Assembly (NCBI GenBank): GCA_012839205.1
Contig: DUNT01000043.1
Location: 1-38,740 of the forward strand
Direction: 5' to 3'
Origin: Clostridiaceae bacterium
GTDB taxonomy: Bacteria; Bacillota; Clostridia; DSM-8532
Length of the DNA stretch: 38,740 bases
The position numbers and the translations under genes are program-made. A model generated the notes under the pieces. That model saw nothing but the letters and a program-made list of their open reading frames with translations, searched no databases and was not told where the DNA came from. Below, piece after piece: positions 8,939 through 16,292 of the stretch (position 1 is its first letter; each line of letters starts with the position of its first letter).

Positions 8939-9235
8939 TTATATTTGCATCCTCATAATTTCCTGATATGCTTCTATAACCTTGTTGCGAACCTCCATAA
9001 TAAATTGGAGAGATATAGAAGCCTTTTCAGCTGCTATCAAAACCGAATGTATATTATCGGTTCTTCCTGAAATAAAATCCTCTGTTATCCCGGCAGACTC
9101 CTGCTCAAGAGCATTGACATTATTCAGGGCATCCATCATGATATCCTTGAAACTGATGCTTTGGTCAGGATTATTAACATTCCTGACAGGTGAAGCCATA
9201 GTATTATTTATTGAATTAACGCTTTGTACTGCCAT
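8939..9235 (-). CDS. fliE: flagellar hook-basal body protein FliE
   Basis: FliE is the adaptor between the MS ring and the proximal rod. The 98-residue length and the C-terminal helices (SVLIAAEKASISLQFIMEVR followed by NKVIEAYQEIMRMQI) match the family closely. The ATG at 9235 follows GGAGGG with nine nt spacing. It lies between flgC (27 nt upstream) and fliF (66 nt downstream), which is the standard order in Bacillota. Confidence 0.96.
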   Translation of the reverse strand: MAVQSVNSINNTMASPVRNVNNPDQSISFKDIMMDALNNVNALEQESAGITEDFISGRTDNIHSVLIAAEKASISLQFIMEVRNKVIEAYQEIMRMQI

Positions 9236-9262
9236 TTATTAATACCCTCCTGCCCGCAAACA

Positions 9263-9709
9263 TCAGCGGCCGATTTCAAGCGCCTTTGTTGCCATTGATT
9301 TAGATGCGTTCAATGCAGTAATATTGGCTTCATAAGCGCGTGTTGCAGATATCATATTAACCATCTCGGTTACTATTTCAACATTAGGCATCCTGACTAT
9401 GCCATTTTCGTCTGCATCAGGATGGCTGGGGTCATATACTTCTTTAAAAGGTGAGGGGTCTTCAACTATTCCTGTAACTCTTACTCCGCCTCCAGTAAAA
9501 AAGCGCCTGCGGCTTTCTTCCGACAGGTAACGGGAGAAAGGCACCTCCGACTCTTTTTCCTGAAAGACAACTGTCTTTCTTCTGTATGGAGTTCCGTCCT
9601 CTGTTCGGGTGGTGTTCACATTAGCAATATTCTGAGATATTACGTCCATGCGAAGGCGTTGGGCTGTAAGTGCCGATGCACTGATATTAAAGGAATCAAA
9701 AAGTCCCAT
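9263..9709 (-). CDS. flgC: flagellar basal-body rod protein FlgC
   Basis: A proximal rod subunit. The N-terminal helix ends with the rod/hook signature MDVISQNIANVNT. The C-terminal helix contains EMVNMISATRAYEANITALN, diagnostic for FlgC. The length of 148 residues is normal. The ATG at 9709 begins two nt after the flgB stop, with a G-rich ribosome site lying within the last flgB codons, so the two are likely translationally coupled. Confidence 0.97.
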   Translation of the reverse strand: MGLFDSFNISASALTAQRLRMDVISQNIANVNTTRTEDGTPYRRKTVVFQEKESEVPFSRYLSEESRRRFFTGGGVRVTGIVEDPSPFKEVYDPSHPDADENGIVRMPNVEIVTEMVNMISATRAYEANITALNASKSMATKALEIGR

Positions 9710-9711
9710 AA

Positions 9712-10092
9712 TTATCTACCCCCCTTGATTACAGTTTTCAACTTTTGAAAATCACCGTTCATCCTTTGTATCAACGTATTATATCTAATACTGTTAGCAG
9801 CCATTAATGCCATTTCATGTTCGATATCCACATTGTTCCCATCACTTCTGTATGAAGAATTTGTTGGATCTTCAGTAATATGCATACCATGTGAGGATAT
9901 CTTAGTCATTCCCTGTGAAATCCGGCTTGTCTTCATTTCATTATCAAGATATTCTTCAAATCGAACTACTTTTCTTTTATATCCGGGTGTGTCGACATTA
10001 GCTATGTTTTGCGATATAACATCATTTCTGAGCCAGGCGGCATCAAGACCTTGTTGGATATTATTCTTCGTAAACAAAAGATTTGACAGCAC
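9712..10092 (-). CDS. flgB: flagellar basal-body rod protein FlgB
   Basis: A proximal rod subunit and the first gene of the flagellar operon in this window. The signature DVISQNIANVDTPGYKRK is at about residues 24-41. The C-terminal helix MALMAANSIRYNTLIQRMN is typical of FlgB. The start is a GTG at 10092, seven nt after AAAGGAGTG; no in-frame ATG is near. The length of 126 residues fits the family. A candidate promoter lies about 90 nt upstream. Confidence 0.96.
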   Translation of the reverse strand: MLSNLLFTKNNIQQGLDAAWLRNDVISQNIANVDTPGYKRKVVRFEEYLDNEMKTSRISQGMTKISSHGMHITEDPTNSSYRSDGNNVDIEHEMALMAANSIRYNTLIQRMNGDFQKLKTVIKGGR

Positions 10093-10428
10093 AGAATCAC
10101 TCCTTTAAATGGCTTATGGCAACCATCTTATCATTAGTAAAATTGGGTACGACAAAAACACACAATATATGTACCTATACTAGAATATACCACAATATCA
10201 TGACAGGTACAACAAATGTTCTGCAATATACACCAGATTATATTCTTTATTTTCTCATAATTTGATGAAATTTGTCAAATATTTCTTGATTTTATCTAAA
10301 AGCCCGCAAAAACAAAATAAATTGTTTAAAGTGATTAGGCTATTAAATGATTATTCCGTTTTCACCATAACTTTCTACTTATAAATCGATTGACATGAGC
10401 AATAATAAGCATTGAGGAGGTGAGATTA
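10093..10428. other. 336-nt divergent intergenic region between flgB and the SASP gene
   Basis: This AT-rich region separates the leftward flagellar operon from the rightward SASP gene, so it should contain both promoters. On the minus strand I see TTGTAC-17-TATATT (listed separately). There is also a perfect TTGACA at about 10272-10277 on the minus strand that lacks a good -10 at normal spacing. I found no sigma-D-like TAAA/GCCGATAA pair. On the plus strand I could not place a convincing sigma-G promoter for the SASP gene. There is no ORF and no clear structured RNA. Confidence 0.6.
10184..10212 (-). promoter_or_regulatory. candidate sigma-A-type promoter of the flagellar operon
   Basis: On the minus strand TTGTAC (10212-10207) is followed after 17 nt by TATATT (10189-10184). 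Transcription would begin near 10177 and leave a leader of roughly 85 nt before the flgB GTG. The -10 is good (5/6) and the -35 is partial. A second possible -35 (TTGACA) lies about 65 nt upstream without a matching -10. Confidence 0.45.
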
Positions 10429-10647
10429 ATGGCAAATAACAATTCAAACAGGAGCAAAACTCAGTTTGACAACATGAAGTATGAGATTGCCGGCCAGCTT
10501 GGCATTAACTTAAAGCAAGGTTATAATGGTGACTTAACTTCTCGTGAAGCCGGAACGATCGGCGGTAATATAGTCAAAAAGGTATTCCAGACCTATACAG
10601 GAAACCAGTATCCTCAGTATGACACAAACCAACAACAGAATAAATAA
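10429..10647 (+). CDS. alpha/beta-type small acid-soluble spore protein
   Basis: A 72-residue DNA-binding protein that coats and protects spore DNA and is degraded at germination. The two family blocks are present: MKYEIAGQLGINL (residues 16-28), containing the GPR cleavage site after Glu19, and LTSREAGTIGGNIVKKVFQTY. The ATG at 10429 follows a strong GAGGAGGTG site; three upstream in-frame codons beginning with GTG are ignored. It is expected to be expressed in the forespore under sigma G, but I could not assign the promoter. It is monocistronic, closed by the hairpin at 10665-10704. Its protease, GPR, is encoded at the other end of the window. Confidence 0.95.
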   Translation: MANNNSNRSKTQFDNMKYEIAGQLGINLKQGYNGDLTSREAGTIGGNIVKKVFQTYTGNQYPQYDTNQQQNK

Positions 10648-10664
10648 TTAAAGATTAGCATCAT

Positions 10665-10704
10665 AAAAGGGGCTGTATCGAAAAAAATCGATGAGGCCCC
10701 TTTT
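10665..10704. terminator. bidirectional intrinsic terminator between SASP gene and ytfJ
   Basis: A perfect outer stem AAAAGGGGC / GCCCCTTTT (10665-10673 with 10696-10704) encloses an inner ATCGA/TCGAT stem with an A-rich loop. A T-rich tail follows on the plus strand, and the leading A run provides a U-run on the minus strand. It lies between two convergent genes, so it can end both the SASP transcript and the trpS-scpAB-ytfJ transcript. Confidence 0.9.
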
Positions 10705-10802
10705 AATTTTATTCTCGCACACTTACAGAAATTTTCTGTAAAAGGAATCTATAACTTTTAGATTACATGTCGACAATATCAGGAGCACTTTTATACACGT
10801 CT

Positions 10803-11285
10803 TTATTTTTCTTCATCATCAGCATTAATATTAACTGTTTCAACAATTGGCTTTTCCTCTTCTTTCTTTTCATTCTGTTTTTGTTCTTTGTCTTTCTTGC
10901 AGCCGGGTTCAAAAGCTTTTTTGATTTGTTCGATGATACCGGGTATATTGTCCAAAGCCCTGTCCAGTGCGGCATGGGGTGATGCAGGAATCATTTTTAT
11001 TGTGTTATTTCTGCCTACTATCATAAAAGCAACAGGATTGATACTAACACCTGCGCCGCTGCCTCCGGCGAAAGGAAAAGAACTGCCTTCCGGCCTTTTT
11101 GTATTGCTATATTCTCCGCCGCCGGCGGCAAATCCAAACGCTACTTTTGAAACAGGTATAATGACAGTTCCATCTACTGTCTGAACCGCATCACCTACTA
11201 TAGTATTTACATCTACCATTTCTTTAATGCTTTCCATGGCTGTTTTCATCAGTTCTTCAATTGGATGCTGTCCCATATTTTTCAT
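10803..11285 (-). CDS. ytfJ: sporulation protein YtfJ (GerW family)
   Basis: A 160-residue protein of the YtfJ/GerW family, found in all endospore formers and linked to spore formation. The core is clear: HPIEELMKTAMESIKEMVDVNTIVGD at the N-terminus, then IIPVSKVAFGFAAGGGEY, and a glycine-rich FAGGSGAGVSINPVAFMIV segment. The C-terminus is lysine/glutamate rich and probably disordered. Two starts are possible, the ATG at 11285 (only three to five nt after AAAGGAG) or the ATG at 11276; both overlap the upstream DUF2953 gene. It is last in the trpS-scpA-scpB-DUF2953-ytfJ operon. The pairing of DUF2953 with ytfJ is common in Clostridia. Confidence 0.92.
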   Translation of the reverse strand: MKNMGQHPIEELMKTAMESIKEMVDVNTIVGDAVQTVDGTVIIPVSKVAFGFAAGGGEYSNTKRPEGSSFPFAGGSGAGVSINPVAFMIVGRNNTIKMIPASPHAALDRALDNIPGIIEQIKKAFEPGCKKDKEQKQNEKKEEEKPIVETVNINADDEEK

Positions 11286-11844
11286 TTTCTCCTTTCCTTA
11301 TTCTGTCTATATAATCATTGGCTATCAGTTTTATAATATGGATGATTCTCGCTCTTAATATGCAGGAAATATGAAAATCGGGGGTTTCTTTCTGGAAATC
11401 TGGATAGAAATCCAAAACCAGGTTTCTCTGAGGAATAAAAGGTATTAATACCCCGATGACGCTCCATATATTACCGTAAAGCAGGGCAGTCAATGCAGCG
11501 TTTTTTGTAGACAGACGGCCTTTTACCGAGAGTATAAACACTTCCATATTTTTTTTTAGATGATTATAGGTATCTTTTGAAAAAATAAGATTTAATACGG
11601 CTGAAATTCTACCTTTTTTCTTTTTTTTATCTTTGGGGACTTGCTTCTTCTTTTTTAAGAAAAAGTCCAGCCCTCCCTCTTTGAAATTCCAGGAGAAGAG
11701 TTTGAGAATTCGGTACAACATTACCTTAATCTCCATGTTAAAACCTTTGGAATCAATAGAAATCCCGATAATAAAAGAGAGTTTTGAAAATATCGTTATT
11801 ATAATAAGTATAATAAATGCTATAAAAATAGCCAGAAAAACCAT
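11257..11844 (-). CDS. DUF2953 membrane protein
   Basis: A 195-residue protein with a strongly hydrophobic N-terminal helix (about 1-30), a very basic stretch (KKKKQVPKDKKKKKG, about 64-78) and a more polar C-terminal part with some hydrophobic segments. It resembles the DUF2953 proteins that precede ytfJ in many Clostridia. Its function is unknown; the fixed neighbour suggests a role in sporulation. The ATG at 11844 follows GGAGGTACGT. The 3' end overlaps the ytfJ start by 29 nt in another frame, so the two are probably coupled. Confidence 0.75.
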   Translation of the reverse strand: MVFLAIFIAFIILIIITIFSKLSFIIGISIDSKGFNMEIKVMLYRILKLFSWNFKEGGLDFFLKKKKQVPKDKKKKKGRISAVLNLIFSKDTYNHLKKNMEVFILSVKGRLSTKNAALTALLYGNIWSVIGVLIPFIPQRNLVLDFYPDFQKETPDFHISCILRARIIHIIKLIANDYIDRIRKGENEKYGTASN

Positions 11845-11898
11845 ACGTACCTCCGTACTATATGTTTTCCGGCTTATAGTAAATTATTCCAGGTATTT

Positions 11899-12450
11899 TT
11901 AATCCATCGGAACATTTTCATATACTTCAGGTATTTCATTCATTGCCAGTGGTGGGAGCTCCTTGAGGCTTGAAAAACCGAAAACGCGAAGAAATTCCTC
12001 AGTTGTAGCATATAGTTTGGGTTTTCCGGGAGTATCATCACGCCCTACTTCTTCAACGAGGTTTCTTTCCACCAGTTTCATTAGAACACCATCGCTGTTT
12101 ACCCCTCTTATCTGTTCTATATAAGCCCTTGTTACCGGCTGATTGTATGCCACTATAGCCAGTGTTTCATACGCCTGAGGTGTGAGCCCCTGCTTTCTTC
12201 TTATAGTACCCAGCTGCTGTACATATTCATCAAGTTCCGGTTTTGTACAAAGCTGATATGCATTGTTGATTTCCCTTAGCAGAATACCCCGGGGGGTATT
12301 CTGATACTTATATTGCAGATTTGCCATAATAACCTTTGTGGTCTTTTTGTCATGGCCGATTATCTCAGCTATTTTTTCTAATGGTACCGGATCTCCGGAG
12401 GCAAACAGCAAAGCTTCTATTATTATTTCAGTATCTTTTATGGAACCCAT
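11899..12450 (-). CDS. scpB: segregation and condensation protein ScpB
   Basis: ScpB is the winged-helix dimer that binds ScpA and regulates the SMC condensin ring. The 183-residue protein shows the family core: EALLFASGDPVPLEKIAEI, then YKYQNTPRGILLREINNAYQ, and the conserved LTPQAYETLAIVAYNQPVTRA with IEQIRGVNSDGVL. An upstream ATG at 12459 overlaps the scpA stop but touches the AGAGG ribosome site; the ATG at 12450 has nine nt spacing, so I start there. This leaves one nt between scpA and scpB. The two products act together. Confidence 0.96.
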   Translation of the reverse strand: MGSIKDTEIIIEALLFASGDPVPLEKIAEIIGHDKKTTKVIMANLQYKYQNTPRGILLREINNAYQLCTKPELDEYVQQLGTIRRKQGLTPQAYETLAIVAYNQPVTRAYIEQIRGVNSDGVLMKLVERNLVEEVGRDDTPGKPKLYATTEEFLRVFGFSSLKELPPLAMNEIPEVYENVPMD

Positions 12451-12451
12451 A

Positions 12452-13243
12452 TTATTCATCCTCTATTAATGACACCGGGTTTTTATCATTCTTGTTCTTC
12501 TCATTTGGTGTCAGGTATATTTCCCCAAAGTCAACATGTTGATGTATTGAGGCTTGTCCTGTCCTGACAACTTCCAATGCCGCCAAAAATCCGGTAGCAA
12601 CTTCCAGACGGCTTTTTTCTTTGTGGTTATATAATTTTGAAAAACACAACCTTACTCCATTTTTTAAGAATCCCAGAATCTCTTTTACTTTAGATCTCAG
12701 TGATACTTTTTCCTGATTTAAAATTCGTTTCATTTTTTTTGAAACATCATCCATCTTGTCCCGATATTTTCTTAATGCACTCATCATACACATTCTGAGG
12801 GTTTCAGGAGAAACTTCCAGCTCTTCTTGTGCAACTATATCAGGAATAACCTCCGGCAGCTTAAAGTGGGCACCGCTCCACTTTTTCTCTCTGTCAGCAA
12901 GCATTTTCGAACATTCTTTATATTTCTTATACTCCAAAAGCTTTATAATCAGTTCTTCACGGGGATCAACCATTTCTTCTTCCACTAACGGCTCTCTTTT
13001 CGGCAGAAGCATTCTGGACTTAATATGAAGCAGAGTTGCCGCCATAACCAAAAACTCTGAAGCAATATCCAAATCCAACTCCTGCATTGCACTGAGATAA
13101 TCCAGATATTGCTCTGTAATTTCCAGAATAGGGATATCATATATATCTATCTGGTTTTTTTCTATCAGATAGAACAATAAATCAAAGGGACCTTCAAAAT
13201 TTTCAAGTTTTAAGGTACAAGCATCGGTCAGTGCGCTTTTCAT
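12452..13243 (-). CDS. scpA: segregation and condensation protein ScpA
   Basis: ScpA is the kleisin that bridges the SMC heads. The N-terminal helical domain is typical: LENFEGPFDLLFYLIEKNQI (about 13-32), then a PILEITEQYLDYL segment and the FLVMAATLLHIKSRMLLP motif. The C-terminal winged helix (about 190-250) includes FLAALEVVRTGQASIHQHVDFGEIYL. The length of 263 residues is usual. The ATG at 13243 has an AAGGGG site and lies nine nt after the trpS stop. It is co-directional with scpB and trpS. Confidence 0.97.
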   Translation of the reverse strand: MKSALTDACTLKLENFEGPFDLLFYLIEKNQIDIYDIPILEITEQYLDYLSAMQELDLDIASEFLVMAATLLHIKSRMLLPKREPLVEEEMVDPREELIIKLLEYKKYKECSKMLADREKKWSGAHFKLPEVIPDIVAQEELEVSPETLRMCMMSALRKYRDKMDDVSKKMKRILNQEKVSLRSKVKEILGFLKNGVRLCFSKLYNHKEKSRLEVATGFLAALEVVRTGQASIHQHVDFGEIYLTPNEKNKNDKNPVSLIEDE

Positions 13244-13252
13244 GGTATCCCC

Positions 13253-14248
13253 TTAAATCCAATCAATTTTCATTACCCTGCGAACCTCAGCCATTGTCTC
13301 TTCTGCTTTCATCCTGGCCTTTTTATTTCCTTCAATGATAATATCCTTAATATCGTCTGTTCGTTTCAGCCATTCCTGTCTTTTCTCATAAATTGGTGTC
13401 ATTAGCTTGGCAATGTTTTCGGATAATATTTTCTTACATGCAACGCAGCCTATCTCACCATTTCTGCAGTTATGCTCAATTTCATCTGCCCGGTCCTCTG
13501 TGAAGAGTTTGTGGTATGAAAATACCGAGCAAACCTCCGGATGCCCCGGATCAGTTTTGCGGATACGGGCCGGGTCTGTTACCATGCTCATTACCTTCTT
13601 TCTGATCACATCAGGGCTGTCTGATAATGCAATGGTATTATTGTAGCTCTTGCTCATTTTTCGTCCGTCCAGCCCTGGCAGAACTTTAGCTTTCGTTAAC
13701 AGTGGCTGGGGTTCCGGAAAGACCTCAGAATTGTATAGAAAATTAAATCTTCTTGCAATTTCTCTGGTTATTTCTATATGAGGAAGCTGGTCCTCTCCCA
13801 CCGGTACAAAATCCGCTTTGTACATAAGAATATCTGTAGCCATAAGACATGGGTAACCTAAGAAACCATAAGTAGTAATGTTTTTATCCTTCAACTGATT
13901 AAGCTGGTCCTTATAGGTTGGACATCTGTATAACCAGGATAGCGGCAAATTCATTGAAAACAGCAAATGCAGTTCCGCATGCTCTTTTATACAGCTTTGG
14001 ATAAAAAATGTACATTTTTCAGGGTCAAGGCCTGCTGCCAGCCAATCCACCAACAAATTGGTAATATTATCTTTATAATCATCGGTATTATCATAGCCTG
14101 TAGTCAAGGCATGATAGTCAGCAACAAAGAAATAACAGTCATATTCATTCTGAAGCCTTACCCAATTTTCTAAAGCTCCGAAATAATTTCCCAGATGCAG
14201 AGCCCCGGTGGGGCGCATTCCGCTTAATATTGTACCTTTTTTATCCAT
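13253..14248 (-). CDS. trpS: tryptophanyl-tRNA synthetase with four-cysteine (Fe-S type) motif
   Basis: A class I synthetase charging tRNA-Trp. The HIGH-type motif appears as ALHLGNYFG (about 16-24) and the KMSKS loop at about 198-202. The length of 331 residues is normal. Four cysteines in the anticodon-recognition part, C240, C261, C268 and C271, are spaced C-x20-C-x6-C-x2-C. This closely resembles the C-x22-C-x6-C-x2-C ligands of the [4Fe-4S] cluster in Thermotoga maritima TrpRS, so a cluster is likely here. The ATG at 14248 follows AGGAGTGGAAGC. The gene heads an operon with scpA, scpB, DUF2953 and ytfJ. No T-box leader is present. Confidence 0.95.
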   Translation of the reverse strand: MDKKGTILSGMRPTGALHLGNYFGALENWVRLQNEYDCYFFVADYHALTTGYDNTDDYKDNITNLLVDWLAAGLDPEKCTFFIQSCIKEHAELHLLFSMNLPLSWLYRCPTYKDQLNQLKDKNITTYGFLGYPCLMATDILMYKADFVPVGEDQLPHIEITREIARRFNFLYNSEVFPEPQPLLTKAKVLPGLDGRKMSKSYNNTIALSDSPDVIRKKVMSMVTDPARIRKTDPGHPEVCSVFSYHKLFTEDRADEIEHNCRNGEIGCVACKKILSENIAKLMTPIYEKRQEWLKRTDDIKDIIIEGNKKARMKAEETMAEVRRVMKIDWI

Positions 14249-14287
14249 GCTTCCACTCCTGATGAACTTAAATTTCTATCTCCTTAT

Positions 14288-14315
14288 GTTATATTATATT
14301 TCATTATATAGTCAA
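14288..14315 (-). promoter_or_regulatory. candidate sigma-A promoter of trpS operon
   Basis: On the minus strand TTGACT (14315-14310) is followed after 16 nt by TATAAC (14293-14288). The predicted start near 14281 leaves a leader of about 32 nt, too short for a T-box. It diverges from the rpsT promoter about 80 nt away. Confidence 0.6.
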
Positions 14316-14396
14316 GTCCCGCCTGGCATTAAAAGGCTTTATCATACATCATTTAATATTGTAATTAATAAATTTTAATTCTCGTACTAAAAATTC

Positions 14397-14425
14397 TTGC
14401 AAAGGGAAAAACTTCGTGATATTAT
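14397..14425 (+). promoter_or_regulatory. candidate sigma-A promoter of rpsT
   Basis: TTGCAA (14397-14402), 17-nt spacer, TATTAT (14420-14425). The predicted start near 14432 gives a leader of about 30 nt ending in the strong AGGAGGTG ribosome site of rpsT. Confidence 0.6.
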
Positions 14426-14461
14426 ATTGTGTGTTGCACAAAGCAGTAGGAGGTGAACGTA

Positions 14462-14728
14462 ATGCCTAATATTAAATCAGCCATTAAGAGAGTAAAAACC
14501 AGTGAGGCTAAGAATCTGCATAATCGTATGAAGAAATCTGAGCTTAGGACAACTCTTCGTAAATATCGCGAGGCTATTGATGCAAAGTCTCCTGAAACCG
14601 AAGATTTGCTTAAGATTGCCATAAAAAAGGTGGATCAGGCTGTTTCAAAGAATATTATTAATAAAAATACCGCCTCCAGAAAGAAATCACAGCTTCAAAA
14701 GGCTTTTAATGCAATGTCAGCAGAATAA
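14462..14728 (+). CDS. rpsT: 30S ribosomal protein S20
   Basis: An 88-residue basic protein of the small ribosomal subunit that binds 16S rRNA. MPNIKSAIKRVKTSEAKNLHN is the canonical N-terminus and the length matches the family. The ATG at 14462 follows AGGAGGTGAACGTA; the track frame opens three codons earlier without support. It stands alone on the plus strand between its own promoter and a strong terminator. In Bacillus rpsT lies next to gpr; here gpr is 23 kb away. Confidence 0.98.
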   Translation: MPNIKSAIKRVKTSEAKNLHNRMKKSELRTTLRKYREAIDAKSPETEDLLKIAIKKVDQAVSKNIINKNTASRKKSQLQKAFNAMSAE

Positions 14729-14763
14729 TGCGGAATAATATTCTATAATTAAAACATAAAAAC

Positions 14764-14788
14764 AAAACGTACCAAAGGTACGTTTTTT
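14764..14788 (+). terminator. intrinsic terminator of rpsT
   Basis: A perfect AAAACGTACC / GGTACGTTTT stem (14764-14773 with 14777-14786), a three-base AAA loop and a T6 run. It lies 36 nt after the rpsT stop. The A run on its 5' side may let it also serve the spoIIIA transcript coming from the other strand. Confidence 0.9.
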
Positions 14789-14831
14789 GCTTTTTATAGA
14801 CAGATTTGGCGTTTAGTATGGTTTTTTATTA

Positions 14832-15413
14832 TTAGTCAACGTTTTTTACAGTTATTTTATCCATGGTTACATCGGCATGGCGTACAACTATATCACATAT
14901 CTGGGCTACATCCTGAGCAGTAAGGCTGGATGCTTTTACTAAGACATCCACATTATCGGTATCACTCATGTAAGCCAATGCATCTTCAAAACCCTTCTGC
15001 TTTACCAGAGTCTCTACTGTGCTTTCTGCCTCTGCTCTCCTGATTATGGCAAGCAGTTGTTCCTGTGCCTCCAGAGAATTCATGCCTCCGGAGGTTGCGA
15101 TGGTTCCATCGGCCGCCTGGGCCAAAACCATCAATTCGTCTTTTTGTTTGCTTCTGGCTTTATCTCTTTCCATGCGTGCCTCTGCGAAAAAACCCCCTGT
15201 TTGCTGTGTCTGGGCTACAGCTTCATCAACCACATCAGCCTCGGAGTTTTCTACATATACGGCTGCTCCCGGAATTTCTTCAAGATCTTTATCTTGATCG
15301 AGGGCCAGGTCTAAATTAGCTGACTCTCCTGATGAATTATAGTTGTACTGCAATATTCCCACTGAAATTATTACCAGTACCAGTCCAAGTACAACAATTT
15401 GTTTTCTTTTCAT
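14832..15413 (-). CDS. spoIIIAH: stage III sporulation protein AH (SpoIIIAH)
   Basis: SpoIIIAH is the mother-cell membrane protein that pairs with forespore SpoIIQ across the intermembrane space, forming a ring of the feeding-tube channel. The 193-residue protein has one N-terminal membrane helix (about 5-22), a polar stalk region, and a C-terminal YscJ/FliF-like ring-building domain (about 125-190), with LVKQKGFEDALAYMSDTDNV and the following AQICDIVVRH helix. The ATG at 15413 follows GGAGGGAAAGGT; codons further upstream in the frame are not supported. It is the last gene of spoIIIA, but sits 275 nt from spoIIIAG. Confidence 0.95.
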   Translation of the reverse strand: MKRKQIVVLGLVLVIISVGILQYNYNSSGESANLDLALDQDKDLEEIPGAAVYVENSEADVVDEAVAQTQQTGGFFAEARMERDKARSKQKDELMVLAQAADGTIATSGGMNSLEAQEQLLAIIRRAEAESTVETLVKQKGFEDALAYMSDTDNVDVLVKASSLTAQDVAQICDIVVRHADVTMDKITVKNVD

Positions 15414-15688
15414 ACCTTTCCCTCCAACCACTTTTATAGAAAGATACTCACTTCCTATAACGAGAATAATGTTTTCTTCCACCTCTTAGGTGAGGTTTAG
15501 AGATTGCTGTCCCGGGTTATATCCATTGCTTCGAGTTTCAACGGCTCGGGTACCGTTAAAGTTCCTTCGACTCCGCTATGTCACCCTCAGGATGTTATTG
15601 CACTTTGATTTCGGTAAACGGGTGATGTCGTTAAAACAATATCGGTATAAAACAATCTCTTATATAAAATTATATTTACATAGTCATC
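15414..15688. other. 275-nt spacer between spoIIIAG and spoIIIAH with repeat-like sequence
   Basis: This is an unusually large gap inside the spoIIIA operon. The plus strand carries CCTTCGACTCCGC (15564-15576) and CACCCTCAGGATG (15582-15594), which resemble the CTTCGACTMCGCTCAGGATG-type intergenic repeats of many bacteria, split by a short insertion. Several small stems are visible: CACCT/AGGTG near 15480-15492, AACGG/CCGTT near 15540-15557, and AACG/CGTT near 15616-15632. No credible ORF was found: the plus-strand frame here is low-complexity and starts without a ribosome site. No convincing sporulation promoter was found. Confidence 0.5.
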
Positions 15689-16288
15689 CTATTTATGCTT
15701 CAATATCTGAACTCTGTGCTCAGGAATACCTAAAAGAGTGCAAACTGCATTATTCAGCTGGGATTTAATAAGAATGTCATCTGCTCCTTCTGATACAACA
15801 ATAACTCCTTTTATCTGGGGAATAATTACTTTCAGTATAACCGGCTCATCTGTTCCCGCTAAAGCAAGCTGTCTGGTCTCACTGATTTCCAATGATTTTC
15901 CATCGGCTCTCTCATCATTTCTGGTATCCTGTATATCATTATAGGCCGGTACCTGTTCACTTCCGGTATCGGCATAAACCATTACACTGACCTGCCCGGC
16001 TCCCTCTACTTTCGATAAAAGCTCTGATAATCTTCTTTCTATATCAGCGACAATCTCCTGCCCCTCTAAAGAGTAACCGGATTGCACTGTTTTTTTGTCA
16101 GGGCTTGACAGGCTGCTGGCCTCTTTCATTGTATCCTCAGTATCATTCGATTTAGCTAAATAACTGCCTGCCAGAATAATTATTACTCCAAGTATCACTA
16201 TTATTATCAGATTCTCTATGGCAGAAAGTTTTCTTTTTTCGGTACTTCCTTTTTTCTTTACAAAAAAACCCGTTATACCTTTAAACAT
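15689..16288 (-). CDS. spoIIIAG: stage III sporulation protein AG (SpoIIIAG)
   Basis: SpoIIIAG forms a large ring in the intermembrane space between mother cell and forespore. The 199-residue protein has one membrane helix at about 27-45, a polar linker, and a ring-building domain related to YscJ/FliF (about 65-195). That domain contains DIERRLSELLSKVEGAGQVSVMV, the diagnostic KGVIVVSEGADD and the final helix CTLLGIPEHRVQILK. The ATG at 16288 follows GGAGGG with six nt spacing and lies four nt after the spoIIIAF stop. Confidence 0.95.
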   Translation of the reverse strand: MFKGITGFFVKKKGSTEKRKLSAIENLIIIVILGVIIILAGSYLAKSNDTEDTMKEASSLSSPDKKTVQSGYSLEGQEIVADIERRLSELLSKVEGAGQVSVMVYADTGSEQVPAYNDIQDTRNDERADGKSLEISETRQLALAGTDEPVILKVIIPQIKGVIVVSEGADDILIKSQLNNAVCTLLGIPEHRVQILKHK

Positions 16289-16292
16289 AATC

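Noticed and set aside
10272-10277. Perfect TTGACA on the minus strand as the flagellar operon promoter
   Set aside because: No acceptable -10 lies 16-18 nt downstream; the TTGTAC-17-TATATT pair closer to flgB is better.
14249-14461. T-box leader for trpS or S20 autoregulatory leader for rpsT
   Set aside because: Both leaders are only about 30 nt and no TGGNACCGCG-type sequence occurs.
15490-15768. 92-codon plus-strand frame in the spoIIIAG-AH spacer
   Set aside because: Starts without a ribosome site, covers repeat-like DNA and runs into spoIIIAG; no family resemblance.
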